Shown here in pieces: positions 48,948 to 57,782 of a stretch of DNA of 64,000 nt. Location of the stretch: the NCBI RefSeq assembly GCF_014647675.1, contig NZ_BMPQ01000002.1, positions 295,065-359,064 on the forward strand, given 5' to 3'. The position numbers and the translations under genes are program-made. Position 1 is the first letter of the stretch; every line of letters begins with the position of its first letter. The stretch is from Streptomyces flaveus. GTDB taxonomy: Bacteria > Actinomycetota > Actinomycetes > Streptomycetales > Streptomycetaceae. The notes beneath the pieces are model-generated. The model did not search any database. It had not been told where the DNA came from and saw nothing but the letters and a program-made list of their open reading frames with translations.

Positions 48948-49200
48948 GAGTCACCTTCGGTGGGAGAGGTGGTTTGAGGGGTAACGCTTTGTGAACGTAC
49001 GCACAAGCGGCCCCCATTGTGGCATCCGGCGCCGGCACGAACCGGCGCGGGGGGCCGACGGGGGGCCGAACCGCGTTCAGGTTTTCGACCACGGATCCCG
49101 CACACGTCCCCCAGCGGTGCGATCAGGGTGCGTTCAGGGTCGGATCATCCCGGAGGCTCTGTCACCGGCCGCGCCCGAGGGCTACCTTCACACCGTGGCG

Positions 49201-49833
49201 ATGTTCCGACTCCAGGGCAGCAAGGTGCTGGCCGTCGACATGACCGGCGATGCCGTGAAGGCGAAGAACGGCTCGATGGTGGCGTACGACGGGCAGATGG
49301 ACTTCAAGAAGACGAGCGGCGGCGGGGAGGGGATACGGGGGATGGTGACCCGGCGCCTCACCGGCGAGCAGATGACGCTGATGGAGGTGAAGGGGCACGG
49401 GACCTGCTGGTTCGCGGACCGGGCCAGCGAGATCAATCTCGTGCAACTGCAGGGGGACAAGCTGTACGTCGAGTCGAGCAATCTGCTCGCCACCGACGGA
49501 GGGCTGCGCACGGGCACGGAGTTCACGGGGATGCGCGGCGCCTCGCAGGGCAACGGCCTGTTCACGACGACCATCGAGGGCCATGGCCAGGCGGCGATCA
49601 TGTCGGACGGTCCCGCGGTGGTGCTGCGGGTCAGTTCGCAGTACCCGCTGACGGTCGATCCGGGGGCATACGTCGCGCACCAGGGCAATCTGCGGCAGTC
49701 GTTCCAGTCCGGCGTGACGTTCCGCACGTTCATGGGCGAGGGCGGCGGGGAGGCCTTCCAGATCCGCTTCGAGGGCGACGGGCTGGTCTACGTGCAGCCC
49801 AGCGAGCGCAACACGATCGGAGGGGAGGTCTGA
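49201..49833 (+). CDS. AIM24-family protein, first of three
   Basis: 210 residues, double-stranded beta-helix (AIM24/TerD-associated) fold: KVLAVDMTGDAVKAKNGSMV, MTLMEVKGHGTCWFADRASE, YVESSNLLATDGGLRTGTEF and FTTTIEGHGQAAIMSDG. Bacterial members may be scaffold or membrane-linked proteins; function is not established. GTG 49195 is an alternative start. The stop overlaps the next ATG (TGATG). Confidence 0.88.
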   Translation: MFRLQGSKVLAVDMTGDAVKAKNGSMVAYDGQMDFKKTSGGGEGIRGMVTRRLTGEQMTLMEVKGHGTCWFADRASEINLVQLQGDKLYVESSNLLATDGGLRTGTEFTGMRGASQGNGLFTTTIEGHGQAAIMSDGPAVVLRVSSQYPLTVDPGAYVAHQGNLRQSFQSGVTFRTFMGEGGGEAFQIRFEGDGLVYVQPSERNTIGGEV

Positions 49834-50483
49834 TGCCCTTCCGCGAGGTCAACTCGAAGATGATCGAGGCCACGGTCGCGCCGGGGCAGCGGCTGTTCAG
49901 CCAGCGTGGCGCGATGCTCGCCTACAAGGGCGAGGTCTCCTTCACCCCGAACATGCAGGGCGGTCAGGGCGGGGTCATGTCGATGATCGGCCGCCGGGCC
50001 GCGGGCGAGGCGGCGCCGCTGATGACGGTGGAGGGCTCGGGCACGGTCCTGTTCGGGCACGGCGGCCACCACATCGAGGTGATCAACCTCACAGGCGACA
50101 CCTTGCATGTGGAGGCGGACCGGCTGCTGGCCTTCGACGGGACGCTGGAGCAGGGCACGATGTTCATGGGCTCACAGGGCGGGGTCATGGGCATGGTGCG
50201 CGGGCAGGTCAGCGGGCAGGGGCTGTTCACGACGACCCTGAGGGGCCAGGGTGCGGTGGCCGTCATGGCGCACGGCGGGATCATCGAGGTGCCGATCACT
50301 CCGCAGCGCCCCGTCCACGTCGACCCGCAGGCGTACGTGGCGCATCACGGCGACGTACGCAACAAGCTGTCCACCGCGCTCGGCTGGCGCGACATGGTGG
50401 GCCGCGGCTCGGGCGAGGCGTTCCAGCTGGAGCTGAGCGGCAGCGGCGCGGTGTTCGTGCAGGCCTCGGAGGAGAAGCTTTGA
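49833..50483 (+). CDS. AIM24-family protein, second of three
   Basis: 216 residues, same fold as its neighbours: MIEATVAPGQRLFSQRGAML, LMTVEGSGTVLFGHGG, LHVEADRLLAFDGTLEQGTM, LFTTTLRGQGAVAVMAHGG. The start codon overlaps the preceding stop, and its own stop overlaps the third gene by four bases, so the trio is translated as a coupled set and probably forms a heteromeric assembly. Confidence 0.9.
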   Translation: MPFREVNSKMIEATVAPGQRLFSQRGAMLAYKGEVSFTPNMQGGQGGVMSMIGRRAAGEAAPLMTVEGSGTVLFGHGGHHIEVINLTGDTLHVEADRLLAFDGTLEQGTMFMGSQGGVMGMVRGQVSGQGLFTTTLRGQGAVAVMAHGGIIEVPITPQRPVHVDPQAYVAHHGDVRNKLSTALGWRDMVGRGSGEAFQLELSGSGAVFVQASEEKL

Positions 50484-51277
50484 CCGCCTACCCGGGGACG
50501 GGCCCCGTGATCCACGACCCGATGACCCTGCCGTCCGACGACAACATCAACAACTACACCTTCTGCGTGGAACTCAAGGGGAGCGAATGGTTCCTGCAGA
50601 AGGGCAAGATGATCGCCTACTACGGCTCGATGGAGTTCAACGGCATCGGGCACGGGCGACTGGACCGTCTTGTCCGGACGTCATTTCATTCGCCCTTGCA
50701 TGCGAGCGACTGGGTGGTGGCCTCCGGCTCGGGCAAGATGCTGCTCGCCGACCGGGCCTTCGACGTGAATTCGTACGATCTGGAGGAGGGCAACCTGACC
50801 ATTCGCTCAGGCAACCTCCTTGCTTTTCAGCCAAGCCTCGCGCTCAAGCAGTCGATCGTGCCGGGCTTTCTGACGCTCATCGGGACGGGCAAGTTCGTGG
50901 CCGCCTCGAACGGTCCGGTGGTGTTCATGGAGCCGCCGATCCGGGTCGATCCGCAGGCCCTGGTCGGCTGGGCCGACTGCCCCTCACCGTGCCACCACTA
51001 CGACCACGGCTACATGACGGGCCTGATGGGCGGTCTACGTGCGCTTACGGGCGTGGGCGGGACCTCCGGAGAGGAGCATCAGTTCGAGTTCGTGGGCGCC
51101 GGCACGGTGCTGTTGCAGTCCAGCGAGACACTGATGGCCGAGCAGGCCACGGGAGCGACTCCGCACGAGCCGGGCGTGCCCGGTGGCGGCGGGGTACCCG
51201 GTGGTCATGGACCACAGTCCGGATCACCGCGCCTTCCCGGACAGCTGGGAGATCTCCAGCGTCGCTTCGGGCTGTGA
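50480..51277 (+). CDS. AIM24-family protein, third of three, with extra tail
   Basis: 265 residues. AIM24 core (NNYTFCVELKGSEWFLQKGK, MLLADRAFDVNSYDLEEGNL, VGAGTVLLQSSE) plus an insertion with DCPSPCHHYDHGYMTG, whose Cys/His cluster could bind metal, and a Gly/Pro-rich tail (VPGGGGVPGGHGPQSG). The other two copies lack both additions. It closes the coupled operon. Confidence 0.88.
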   Translation: MTAYPGTGPVIHDPMTLPSDDNINNYTFCVELKGSEWFLQKGKMIAYYGSMEFNGIGHGRLDRLVRTSFHSPLHASDWVVASGSGKMLLADRAFDVNSYDLEEGNLTIRSGNLLAFQPSLALKQSIVPGFLTLIGTGKFVAASNGPVVFMEPPIRVDPQALVGWADCPSPCHHYDHGYMTGLMGGLRALTGVGGTSGEEHQFEFVGAGTVLLQSSETLMAEQATGATPHEPGVPGGGGVPGGHGPQSGSPRLPGQLGDLQRRFGL

Positions 51278-51376
51278 GCGGTAGTCTGCGGAGTGTGACA
51301 TCGAACGCGTGCGCACCTGTCACAACAACAAAACCCTCACCAGTTCGCCTTTCAACATCTTAGGTAGAATCCATTC

Positions 51377-51853
51377 ATGGAGACCGAGACGGCCACGCCC
51401 TGGCTGACCGATGCGGAGCAGTGCGCCTGGCGCACCCACCTGGAGGTCAACAGGCTGTTGACGTACCAGCTCGAAAGGGACCTCCAGCCGTTCGGCCTGA
51501 CAATGAACGACTACGAGATCCTGGTGAACCTCTCGGAATCGGAGAGCCACCGGATGCGAATGAGCGATCTCGCGTCCGCCACCCTCCAGTCCAAGAGCCG
51601 CCTCTCGCACCAGATCACGCGTATGGAGAACGCGGACCTGGTCCGACGGGAGAACTGCGAGTCCGACCGCCGTGGGCTGTACGCCGTGCTCACGGACCAC
51701 GGCATGGACACGATGAAGAAGGTCGCGCCACATCATGTGGCGTCTGTGCGGCGGCACTTCATCGACCTCATCCCGCCGGAGGAACTGGAAGCGCTCCACA
51801 AGTCCCTGATGCCGATCGCGGGGCATCTGAGGGGACAGCGGGGGCGCCCGTGA
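51377..51853 (+). CDS. MarR-family regulator
   Basis: 158 residues: LLTYQLERDLQPFGLTMNDYEILVNL, MSDLASATLQSKSRLSHQIT and LVRRENCESDRRGLYAVLTD form a MarR winged helix. A TAGAAT box (51365-51370) ends 6 bases before the ATG and there is no ribosome site, suggesting a leaderless message. Target genes are not evident. Confidence 0.92.
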   Translation: METETATPWLTDAEQCAWRTHLEVNRLLTYQLERDLQPFGLTMNDYEILVNLSESESHRMRMSDLASATLQSKSRLSHQITRMENADLVRRENCESDRRGLYAVLTDHGMDTMKKVAPHHVASVRRHFIDLIPPEELEALHKSLMPIAGHLRGQRGRP

Positions 51854-51879
51854 CGACCGGGCCCTAGGCAGGGCCTGGT

Positions 51880-52014
51880 TCAGCGGCAGGCGGAGCTCGA
51901 ATTGGGCTCCGCCTGTCGGTGCTTCGTGGACGGTGAGTGATCCGCCGTGCCGTACGGCGACGTCGCGGGCGTGGCCCTGGCCCGGGCCCGTACGGATCCC
52001 AGGACGCGCCTCAT
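51880..52014 (-). pseudogene. Histidine-kinase scar: start and tail only
   Basis: The ATG at 52014 overlaps the response-regulator stop (ATGA), as for a coupled kinase gene, and reads MRRVLGSVRARA, a typical kinase beginning. The sequence then jumps: in the next frame it reads GHARDVAVRHGGSLTVHEA and then PTGGAQFELRLP, the G2-box tail of a histidine kinase ATPase domain. About 350 codons between are missing, and the two pieces are out of frame. Confidence 0.7.
51885..51916. terminator. Hairpin within kinase scar, possible terminator
   Basis: GGCAGGCGGAGC (51885-51896) and GCTCCGCCTGTC (51905-51916) pair over 12 bases with one G-T wobble. It lies 31 bases after the MarR stop and could terminate both convergent transcripts, though it may only reflect kinase codons. 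Confidence 0.4.
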
Positions 52015-52673
52015 CTCGCCTCCAGGCGGTAACCGGCGCCGCGTACGGTCCGGATCAGCGAGGCGCCGAGCTTGCGGCGCAGGGTGCTGATGTACACCTC
52101 GACGATGTTGGGGTCGCCGTCGTAGGCGAAGTCCCAGACGTGCTCCAGGATCTGGGCCTTGGAGACGACTTCGCCGGCGCGCACCACGAGCTGCTCCAGG
52201 ACCGCGAACTCCTTGGCGGTGAGGCTGATTTCGTCCTCGCCTCGGAAGACTTGCTGGGCGGCGGTGTCGACCTTGAGCTCGCCGAGTACGTGCACGGGGG
52301 ACGCGCCCGCGGATCCGCGCCGCCGGAGCAGCGCCTTCACGCGGGCCACCAGGACGACGTAGGAGAACGGCTTGGTGAGGTAGTCGTCGGCGCCCGTGTC
52401 GAGGCCCTCGGCCTCGTCGTACTCGCCGTCCTTGGCGGTGAGCATCAGGATCGGCACGTCCTGGCCGGCGGCGCGCAGGGCGGCGCACACGCGGTAGCCG
52501 TTCATGCCGGGCAGCATGATGTCGAGAATGACGAGGTCGTACGAGCCCTCGCCGGCCTGGTGCAGTCCCTCCCGGCCGTCATGGACGACGTCCACGGCGA
52601 AGCCCTCGGCCGTCAGTCCCTTGGCGAGCGACAGGGCGAGCCGCTTTTCGTCCTCGACGATCAATAGGCGCAT
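52011..52673 (-). CDS. OmpR-family response regulator, orphaned
   Basis: 220 residues. Receiver 1-115: acidic pair EDE at 7-9, phospho-Asp in LVILDIMLPGMNGY (about Asp51), Lys in YLTKPFSY. OmpR winged helix from about 130: ISLTAKEFAVLEQLVVRAGEVVS, DPNIVEVYISTLRRKLG, TVRGAGYRLEAR. Its kinase downstream is reduced to a scar. Divergent from a PepSY protein across direct repeats that may be its binding sites. Confidence 0.95.
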   Translation of the reverse strand: MRLLIVEDEKRLALSLAKGLTAEGFAVDVVHDGREGLHQAGEGSYDLVILDIMLPGMNGYRVCAALRAAGQDVPILMLTAKDGEYDEAEGLDTGADDYLTKPFSYVVLVARVKALLRRRGSAGASPVHVLGELKVDTAAQQVFRGEDEISLTAKEFAVLEQLVVRAGEVVSKAQILEHVWDFAYDGDPNIVEVYISTLRRKLGASLIRTVRGAGYRLEAR

Positions 52674-52697
52674 GGGGTCCAGCTTCCCAGGGCGAAC

Positions 52698-52734
52698 CTG
52701 AAGCGCTCTTCAGGGTGCTTCAGCTCCGCTTCAG
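52698..52734. promoter_or_regulatory. Phased CTTCAG direct repeats (OmpR-type sites)
   Basis: CTTCAG occurs at 52708, 52718 and 52729, spaced 10 and 11 bases, plus its complement CTGAAG at 52698. One helical turn spacing of direct repeats is the standard OmpR-family arrangement. The cluster lies between the divergent response-regulator and PepSY genes. Confidence 0.6.
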
Positions 52735-52799
52735 CGTGCCTCCAGCAGATTGGTTCACGTCGGAACACGGCGTAGCACATCAACTCGGGAGGAAACCCC

Positions 52800-53525
52800 A
52801 TGAAGCGCAACATCGTCATCGCCGGCATCGCCGTAGCGGCCCTCGTCGGCGGCGGTACGGCGACGGCCCTCGCGGTCACGAGTGACGACGGGGCGGCGGC
52901 GAAGCCGTCGAGCGTACGGCCGGCCGACGACAGCCGCGACGATGACGCCCGCGACAACGACGCTCGTGACAACGACGCCGGTGACAACGACGACAGTCAG
53001 GCCGACGACAGCCGGGCCGACGACGACACCACCCAGGTCACGCCCGGCAAGGTCACGGCAGCCGAGGCCATAGCCTCCGCCCTCCGCCACACGCCGGGCA
53101 CCGCGATCTCCGCCGACCTGGACGACAAGGACGACAGCGGCCCGGCGGTCTGGGACGTCGACGTCCTCGCCAAGAACAGCACCTGGCACAGCATCCAGAT
53201 CGACCCGGCCACCGGCAAGGTCCTCGGCTCGCACGTCGAGCACGAGGACGACACCGCGCAGGTCCGCGCGGCTCTGAAGGGCACGTCGGTCTCCGCGGAG
53301 GAGGCCGCGAAGGCCGCCGCCGCGAAGGGCACGGTCACGTCGGTCGGCCTGGACGAGGACGGCCCGTCCAAGACCTGGGACGCGGAGACGCGCGCCACGA
53401 ACGGCACGGAGCGTGAGTGGAACGTCGACCTCAAGACGGCCCAGGTCACGGCGGACAAGTCCGATGCCGGCTCCGCCGACAACGACTCGGCCGACGACGC
53501 TGACAACGACGGCTCAGACGACTGA
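52800..53525 (+). CDS. PepSY-domain membrane-anchored protein, Asp-rich
   Basis: 241 residues. N-terminal signal/anchor (NIVIAGIAVAALVGGGTATALAV), then an Asp/Asn/Arg linker with repeats like RDNDARDNDAGDND, two PepSY domains (about 82-155: VTAAEAIASALRHTPGTAIS, WDVDVLAKNSTWHSIQIDP; about 165-220: SAEEAAKAAAAKGTVTSVGL) and a second Asp-rich tail. PepSY proteins often inhibit peptidases or sense envelope state and accompany two-component systems. Divergent from the OmpR-type gene. Confidence 0.9.
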   Translation: MKRNIVIAGIAVAALVGGGTATALAVTSDDGAAAKPSSVRPADDSRDDDARDNDARDNDAGDNDDSQADDSRADDDTTQVTPGKVTAAEAIASALRHTPGTAISADLDDKDDSGPAVWDVDVLAKNSTWHSIQIDPATGKVLGSHVEHEDDTAQVRAALKGTSVSAEEAAKAAAAKGTVTSVGLDEDGPSKTWDAETRATNGTEREWNVDLKTAQVTADKSDAGSADNDSADDADNDGSDD

Positions 53526-53556
53526 CGTCAGCTGACACGGATGGCACTGACGTCAG
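53522..53556. terminator. Two copies of palindrome CTGACGTCAG between convergent genes
   Basis: CTGACGTCAG at 53522-53531 (overlapping the PepSY stop) and again at 53547-53556 (overlapping the MFS stop). The two copies can pair with each other around a 15-base loop, giving a compact bidirectional terminator. Confidence 0.45.
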
Positions 53557-54788
53557 CGAACGGCTTCGACAGCCTCCTCGGTGTGCACCACCGGGGAGGC
53601 TTTGCCATGCCACGACGCGAGGGCCGCGACCAATGCCACAGCGCCGGACGCGGCGAAGCACAGAGCGAGCGGCAGCCGCCCGACCAGCAGGCCGACAGCC
53701 GCGGCACCGACCGAAGAGCCCGCGTTCACCGCCGTGTTGACCCACGCACCCGCCTGGGTACGGAAGCCGGACGGCGCGGCCTCGTCGGCGAGCAGGTAGG
53801 ACGTGGTGAGAGCCGGGGCGACGAACAGTCCCGCGACGGCCACTGCGGCGGAGAGCGTCACGAGGCCCGGTGCCAGCCCGGCTGCGGCAAGGGCGAGCGC
53901 GAGGCCGACCGCCAGCAGCGGGAGCCGTACCCGGGCGGACGTACGCCAGTTGACGGCGCCGTTCAGAAGTCCGCCCACCGCACTGCCCGCCGACAGGGCG
54001 GCGAGTACCCAGGCGACCGTCTCGTCAGCGGAGTCGCCGTGGTACCGCTGCTCGGCGAAGGCCAGCACCAGGAGGTCGACGGCTCCCAGTGCGAGCCCCA
54101 CTCCCCCGGCCACGACGACGGGCTGCACCAGCCCGCGCCGGCCCCGCATCCGCATTCCCGCACGCGAGGCCCGTACGGCGAGACCCCGCACGGCGGGTGA
54201 CATGACGAACCCCAAGGCCCCCAGGGCCACCAGCACACCGCTCAGGGCGACCCCGGCCGCCGGCGGTGCGAAGCCCACCACCACCCCCACGAGCAGCGGT
54301 CCGGACACGAACATCAGCTCCTCGGCAACCGCGTCCAGGCTGTACGCGCGCTGCAACAGCCGCCGGTCGGCGATGAGTTCACCCCATACGGCACGCATGG
54401 CCGCCCCGAGCGGCGGCGTACAGGCCCCGGCGGCGACGGCGACCGCCCCCAGCAGCACGGTCGGCGCGCCAGGCCGCCAGCTCACGGCGGCCAGCACACC
54501 GAGCAGCCCGGCGTACAGCGCCGCCATGGGCAGCAGTGCCCGGCGCGGGCCGTACCGGTCGACCAGGGCGGCCCGCAGGGGTGTCAGAAAGACGCTCGCG
54601 GCGCCGAAGAGCGCCATCACGGTGCCGGCCACGGCGTACGACCCGGTGGCCCGGCTCACCGCCAGCATCACGGCCAGCGAGACCGTCCCGTACGAGAGCC
54701 GGCCGACGAGGGCAGCGGTGAAGGTGCGCTTGGCGTAGGGCATGCGCAGAACCGCGGCGTAAGAAGGCCGCGTTGAAGACGCAGACAT
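53553..54788 (-). CDS. MFS transporter
   Basis: 411 residues, twelve helices. FLTPLRAALVDRYGPRRALLP carries the loop 2-3 MFS signature; PPLGAAMRAVWGELIADRRLLQRAYSLD (in parts) is typical of the actinobacterial MFS_1 exporters. Ligand unknown. Convergent with the PepSY gene, with 27 bases between the stops. Confidence 0.9.
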   Translation of the reverse strand: MSASSTRPSYAAVLRMPYAKRTFTAALVGRLSYGTVSLAVMLAVSRATGSYAVAGTVMALFGAASVFLTPLRAALVDRYGPRRALLPMAALYAGLLGVLAAVSWRPGAPTVLLGAVAVAAGACTPPLGAAMRAVWGELIADRRLLQRAYSLDAVAEELMFVSGPLLVGVVVGFAPPAAGVALSGVLVALGALGFVMSPAVRGLAVRASRAGMRMRGRRGLVQPVVVAGGVGLALGAVDLLVLAFAEQRYHGDSADETVAWVLAALSAGSAVGGLLNGAVNWRTSARVRLPLLAVGLALALAAAGLAPGLVTLSAAVAVAGLFVAPALTTSYLLADEAAPSGFRTQAGAWVNTAVNAGSSVGAAAVGLLVGRLPLALCFAASGAVALVAALASWHGKASPVVHTEEAVEAVR

Positions 54789-54966
54789 GCGAAAAGTTCC
54801 TCGAGGAGAGGGCGCCGAGATGGGCGCCCGGGCAACAGGGGACGCCTATGCGCCGCGACGGCTGCGTCCGTACGCTGCCGATCGCGGGCCGGGGCGGGCC
54901 CTATGCCAAGAGGAGGAACACAGGGTCAACGTAACAATGGGTTCCGGGAGTTGGCCAGAGCGGGAC

Positions 54967-55923
54967 TCAGCCCTCCGTAAGCCCCGCCACCAGCTCGTCC
55001 GCCGCCCGGTACGGGTCGAGTTCCCCCGCCACGATCCGTTCCGCGAGCGCGCTCAGGCGCCGGTCCCCGTGCAGGTCTCCGATGCGTTCACGCAGGGTCG
55101 TGACCGCGATCGTCTCGACCTCGTGGGTGGCTCGGGCCAGGCGGCGTTCGGTGAGGACGCCTCGTTCTTCCATCCAGGCTCGGTGTTTTTCCAGGGCCTC
55201 TACGACCTCGTCGATGCCCTCGCCTCGGGCGGCCACCGTTTTGACGATCGGGGGGCGCCAGTCGCCGGGGGCGCGGGACTCGCCCAGGCCGAGCATGTGG
55301 TTCAGTTCGCGGGCCGTGGCGTCCGCGCCGTCGCGGTCGGCCTTGTTGACGACGTATACGTCACCGATCTCCAGGATTCCGGCCTTCGCCGCCTGGATTC
55401 CGTCGCCCATCCCGGGGGCGAGGAGCACGACCGAGGTGTCCGCCTGCGAGGCGATCTCGACCTCCGACTGGCCCACGCCCACCGTCTCGACCAGGATCAC
55501 GTCGCAGCCCGCCGCGTCCAGTACGCGGATGGCCTGGGGCGCCGCCCAGGCGAGTCCGCCGAGGTGGCCGCGGGTGGCCATGGAGCGGATGTAGACGCCG
55601 GAGTCGGAGGCGTGCTCCGACATCCGTACGCGGTCGCCGAGCAGCGCGCCGCCGGAGAACGGCGAGGACGGGTCGACGGCGAGGACGGCGACCCGCTTGC
55701 CCTGCCGTCGGTACGCGGTCACGAGCGCGGACGTGGACGTGGACTTGCCCACGCCCGGCGAACCCGTGATCCCGACGACGTACGCGTTCCCTGCGAGCGG
55801 TGCCAGCGCCGCCATGACCTCGCGGAGCTGCTCGGACGCCCCCTCCACCAGGGAGATCAGCCGGGCCACGGCCCGCGGCCGGCCTTCTCTTGCCTGGGCC
55901 ACCAGTGTGGGGACGTCCTGCAT
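54967..55923 (-). CDS. meaB: Methylmalonyl-CoA mutase-associated GTPase MeaB
   Basis: 318 residues from ATG 55923 (GGAG six bases before); an ATG at 55944 lacks a ribosome site. G3E GTPase: P-loop GITGSPGVGKSTSTSAL, switch DVILVETVGVGQSEVEIA, and VVNKADRDGAD for guanine. MeaB protects and reloads B12-dependent acyl-CoA mutases. It follows the thiolase gene by 45 bases on the same strand, with the epimerase divergent, so the three serve acyl-CoA/propionate metabolism together with icmA further left. Confidence 0.95.
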   Translation of the reverse strand: MQDVPTLVAQAREGRPRAVARLISLVEGASEQLREVMAALAPLAGNAYVVGITGSPGVGKSTSTSALVTAYRRQGKRVAVLAVDPSSPFSGGALLGDRVRMSEHASDSGVYIRSMATRGHLGGLAWAAPQAIRVLDAAGCDVILVETVGVGQSEVEIASQADTSVVLLAPGMGDGIQAAKAGILEIGDVYVVNKADRDGADATARELNHMLGLGESRAPGDWRPPIVKTVAARGEGIDEVVEALEKHRAWMEERGVLTERRLARATHEVETIAVTTLRERIGDLHGDRRLSALAERIVAGELDPYRAADELVAGLTEG

Positions 55924-55968
55924 CACAGCTCCGATCCGATCCATACCGAGTAGGGACTAAAAGGCAGT

Positions 55969-57171
55969 TCAGCCCTTGGGTACCCGCACGATCAGCGCGT
56001 CACCCTGACCGCCACCGCCGCACAGCGCCGCCGCGCCCACTCCGCCGCCGCGCCGCTTCAGCTCCAGGGCGAGGTGGAGTACGAGACGGGCGCCTGACAT
56101 GCCGATCGGGTGGCCGAGGGCGATCGCGCCGCCGTTGACATTCACCTTTTCCGTGGACACCCCGAGGTCCTTCATTGACTGGACCGCCACGGCCGCGAAG
56201 GCTTCGTTGATCTCGATGAGGTCGAGGTCCGAGACCTCCAGGCCGTCCTTCTTGAGGGCGTGTTGGATGGCGTTCGAGGGCTGGGACTGGAGGGAGTTGT
56301 CGGGACCGGCCACATTCCCGTGGGCGCCGATCTCCGCGAGCCACTCGAGGCCCAGCTCCTGCGCCTTGGCCTTGCTCATGACGACTACGGCCGCCGCGCC
56401 GTCGGAGATCTGCGAGGCCGAACCGGCCGTGATCGTCCCGTCCTTGGTGAACGCGGGGCGCAGCTTGCCCAGCGACTCGGCGGTCGTCTCGCCGCGGATG
56501 CCCTCGTCCTTGCCGAAGACGACGGGGTCGCCCTTGCGCTGCGGAATCTCGACGGGGGCGATCTCGGCGTCGAAGACACCGTTCTTCTGGGCGGCGGCGG
56601 CCCGCTGGTGCGAGAGGGCGGCGATCTCGTCCTGCTCCGGACGGGCGATGCCCAGGCGGGTGTTGTGCTTTTCGGTCGACTCGCCCATGGCGATGTTCTC
56701 GAAGGCGTCCGTCAGACCGTCGTACGCCATCGCGTCGAGCATCTCGATCGCGCCGTACTTGAAGCCCTCGCGGGACTTCGGCAGCAGATGCGGCGCGTTC
56801 GTCATGGACTCCTGGCCGCCGGCCACGATCACGTCGAACTCACCCGCCCGGATGAGCTGGTCCGCGAGCGCGATCGCGTCCAGGCCCGAGAGGCAGACCT
56901 TGTTGACGGTGAGCGCCGGGACGTTCATCGGGATGCCGGCCTTGACCGCGGCCTGCCGCGCCGGGATCTGCCCCGCCCCGGCCTGCAGAACCTGGCCCAT
57001 GATCACGTACTGCACCTGGTCGCCGCTGATCCCCGCACGGTCCAGGGCGGCCTTGATCGCGAATCCACCGAGGTCGGCTCCCGAGAACGACTTCAGGGAG
57101 CCGAGCAGCCGTCCCATCGGGGTGCGGGCACCCGCGACGATCACGGAGGTGGTGCTGTTCGTTCCAGACAT
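55969..57171 (-). CDS. Acetyl-CoA C-acetyltransferase (thiolase)
   Basis: 400 residues from ATG 57171 (GGAAGGGG upstream). Thiolase II: N-terminal [18 protein letters not shown], active-site Cys in [11 protein letters not shown], and the C-terminal [15 protein letters not shown] and [12 protein letters not shown]. It condenses or cleaves acetoacetyl-CoA. First gene of a thiolase-meaB unit, divergent from mce; a TTTACTA-type half palindrome lies about 50 bases upstream of the start. Confidence 0.95.
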   Translation of the reverse strand: MSGTNSTTSVIVAGARTPMGRLLGSLKSFSGADLGGFAIKAALDRAGISGDQVQYVIMGQVLQAGAGQIPARQAAVKAGIPMNVPALTVNKVCLSGLDAIALADQLIRAGEFDVIVAGGQESMTNAPHLLPKSREGFKYGAIEMLDAMAYDGLTDAFENIAMGESTEKHNTRLGIARPEQDEIAALSHQRAAAAQKNGVFDAEIAPVEIPQRKGDPVVFGKDEGIRGETTAESLGKLRPAFTKDGTITAGSASQISDGAAAVVVMSKAKAQELGLEWLAEIGAHGNVAGPDNSLQSQPSNAIQHALKKDGLEVSDLDLIEINEAFAAVAVQSMKDLGVSTEKVNVNGGAIALGHPIGMSGARLVLHLALELKRRGGGVGAAALCGGGGQGDALIVRVPKG

Positions 57172-57218
57172 GAGGAGCGATCCCCTTCCAGCTTGCACAG
57201 CTGAGGAGTGAACGAGGG

Positions 57219-57237
57219 TTTACTAAAATGTACTGAG
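57219..57237. promoter_or_regulatory. TTTACTA-type half palindrome upstream of thiolase
   Basis: TTTACTAAAATGTACTGAG resembles the first part of the icmA palindrome (TTTACTAGGACGTCCTAG), agreeing at 12 of 17 positions including TTTACTA. It sits between the divergent thiolase and epimerase genes. Sharing a TetR-type regulator with icmA is inference. Confidence 0.35.
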
Positions 57238-57317
57238 CGGTAGCCGACTCGTCATCCGGCAGGGCGTGTGATCGCGCGCACGTTGCGTAACCGCGTGCGG
57301 CGCGCTGCACTAACAGC

Positions 57318-57782
57318 ATGCTGACGCGAATCGACCACATCGGGATCGCCTGTTTCGACCTGGACAGGACCGTCGAGTTCTACCGTGCCACGTACGGCTT
57401 CGAGGTCTTCCACTCCGAGGTCAACGAAGAGCAGGGCGTACGCGAGGCCATGCTCAAGATCAACGAGACCTCCGACGGCGGCGCCACCTATCTCCAGCTC
57501 CTGGAGCCGACCCGCGAGGACTCCACCGTCGCGAAGTGGCTGGCCAAGAACGGCGAGGGCGTGCATCACATCGCCTTCGGCACGGCGGACGTCGACTCCG
57601 AGGCCGCCGACATCAAGGACAAGGGCGTACGCGTGCTGTACGAGGAGCCGCGCAGGGGGTCGATGGGGTCGCGCATCACCTTCCTGCACCCCAAGGACTG
57701 CCACGGCGTACTGACGGAACTGGTCACCTCCGCGCCCTCCGGGTCCACTGATGCGGCGGGCGTTGAGTCGACCGGGCACTGA
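57318..57782 (+). CDS. mce: Methylmalonyl-CoA epimerase
   Basis: 154 residues, glyoxalase fold of two betaalphabeta-beta-beta modules. Metal ligands are visible: His in RIDHIGIACFDLD, Gln in YLQLLEP, His in GVHHIAFGTADV and Glu in GVLTELV. It interconverts R- and S-methylmalonyl-CoA between propionyl-CoA carboxylation and mutase. Divergent from the thiolase-meaB unit and upstream of scy, the same order I recall in S. coelicolor. Confidence 0.95.
   Translation: MLTRIDHIGIACFDLDRTVEFYRATYGFEVFHSEVNEEQGVREAMLKINETSDGGATYLQLLEPTREDSTVAKWLAKNGEGVHHIAFGTADVDSEAADIKDKGVRVLYEEPRRGSMGSRITFLHPKDCHGVLTELVTSAPSGSTDAAGVESTGH

Noticed and set aside
48313..49092. 259-codon leftward frame covering the DUF3817 gene region
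   Set aside because: Only its last 97 codons are a real protein; the rest is a shadow of the overlapping DUF3817 gene.
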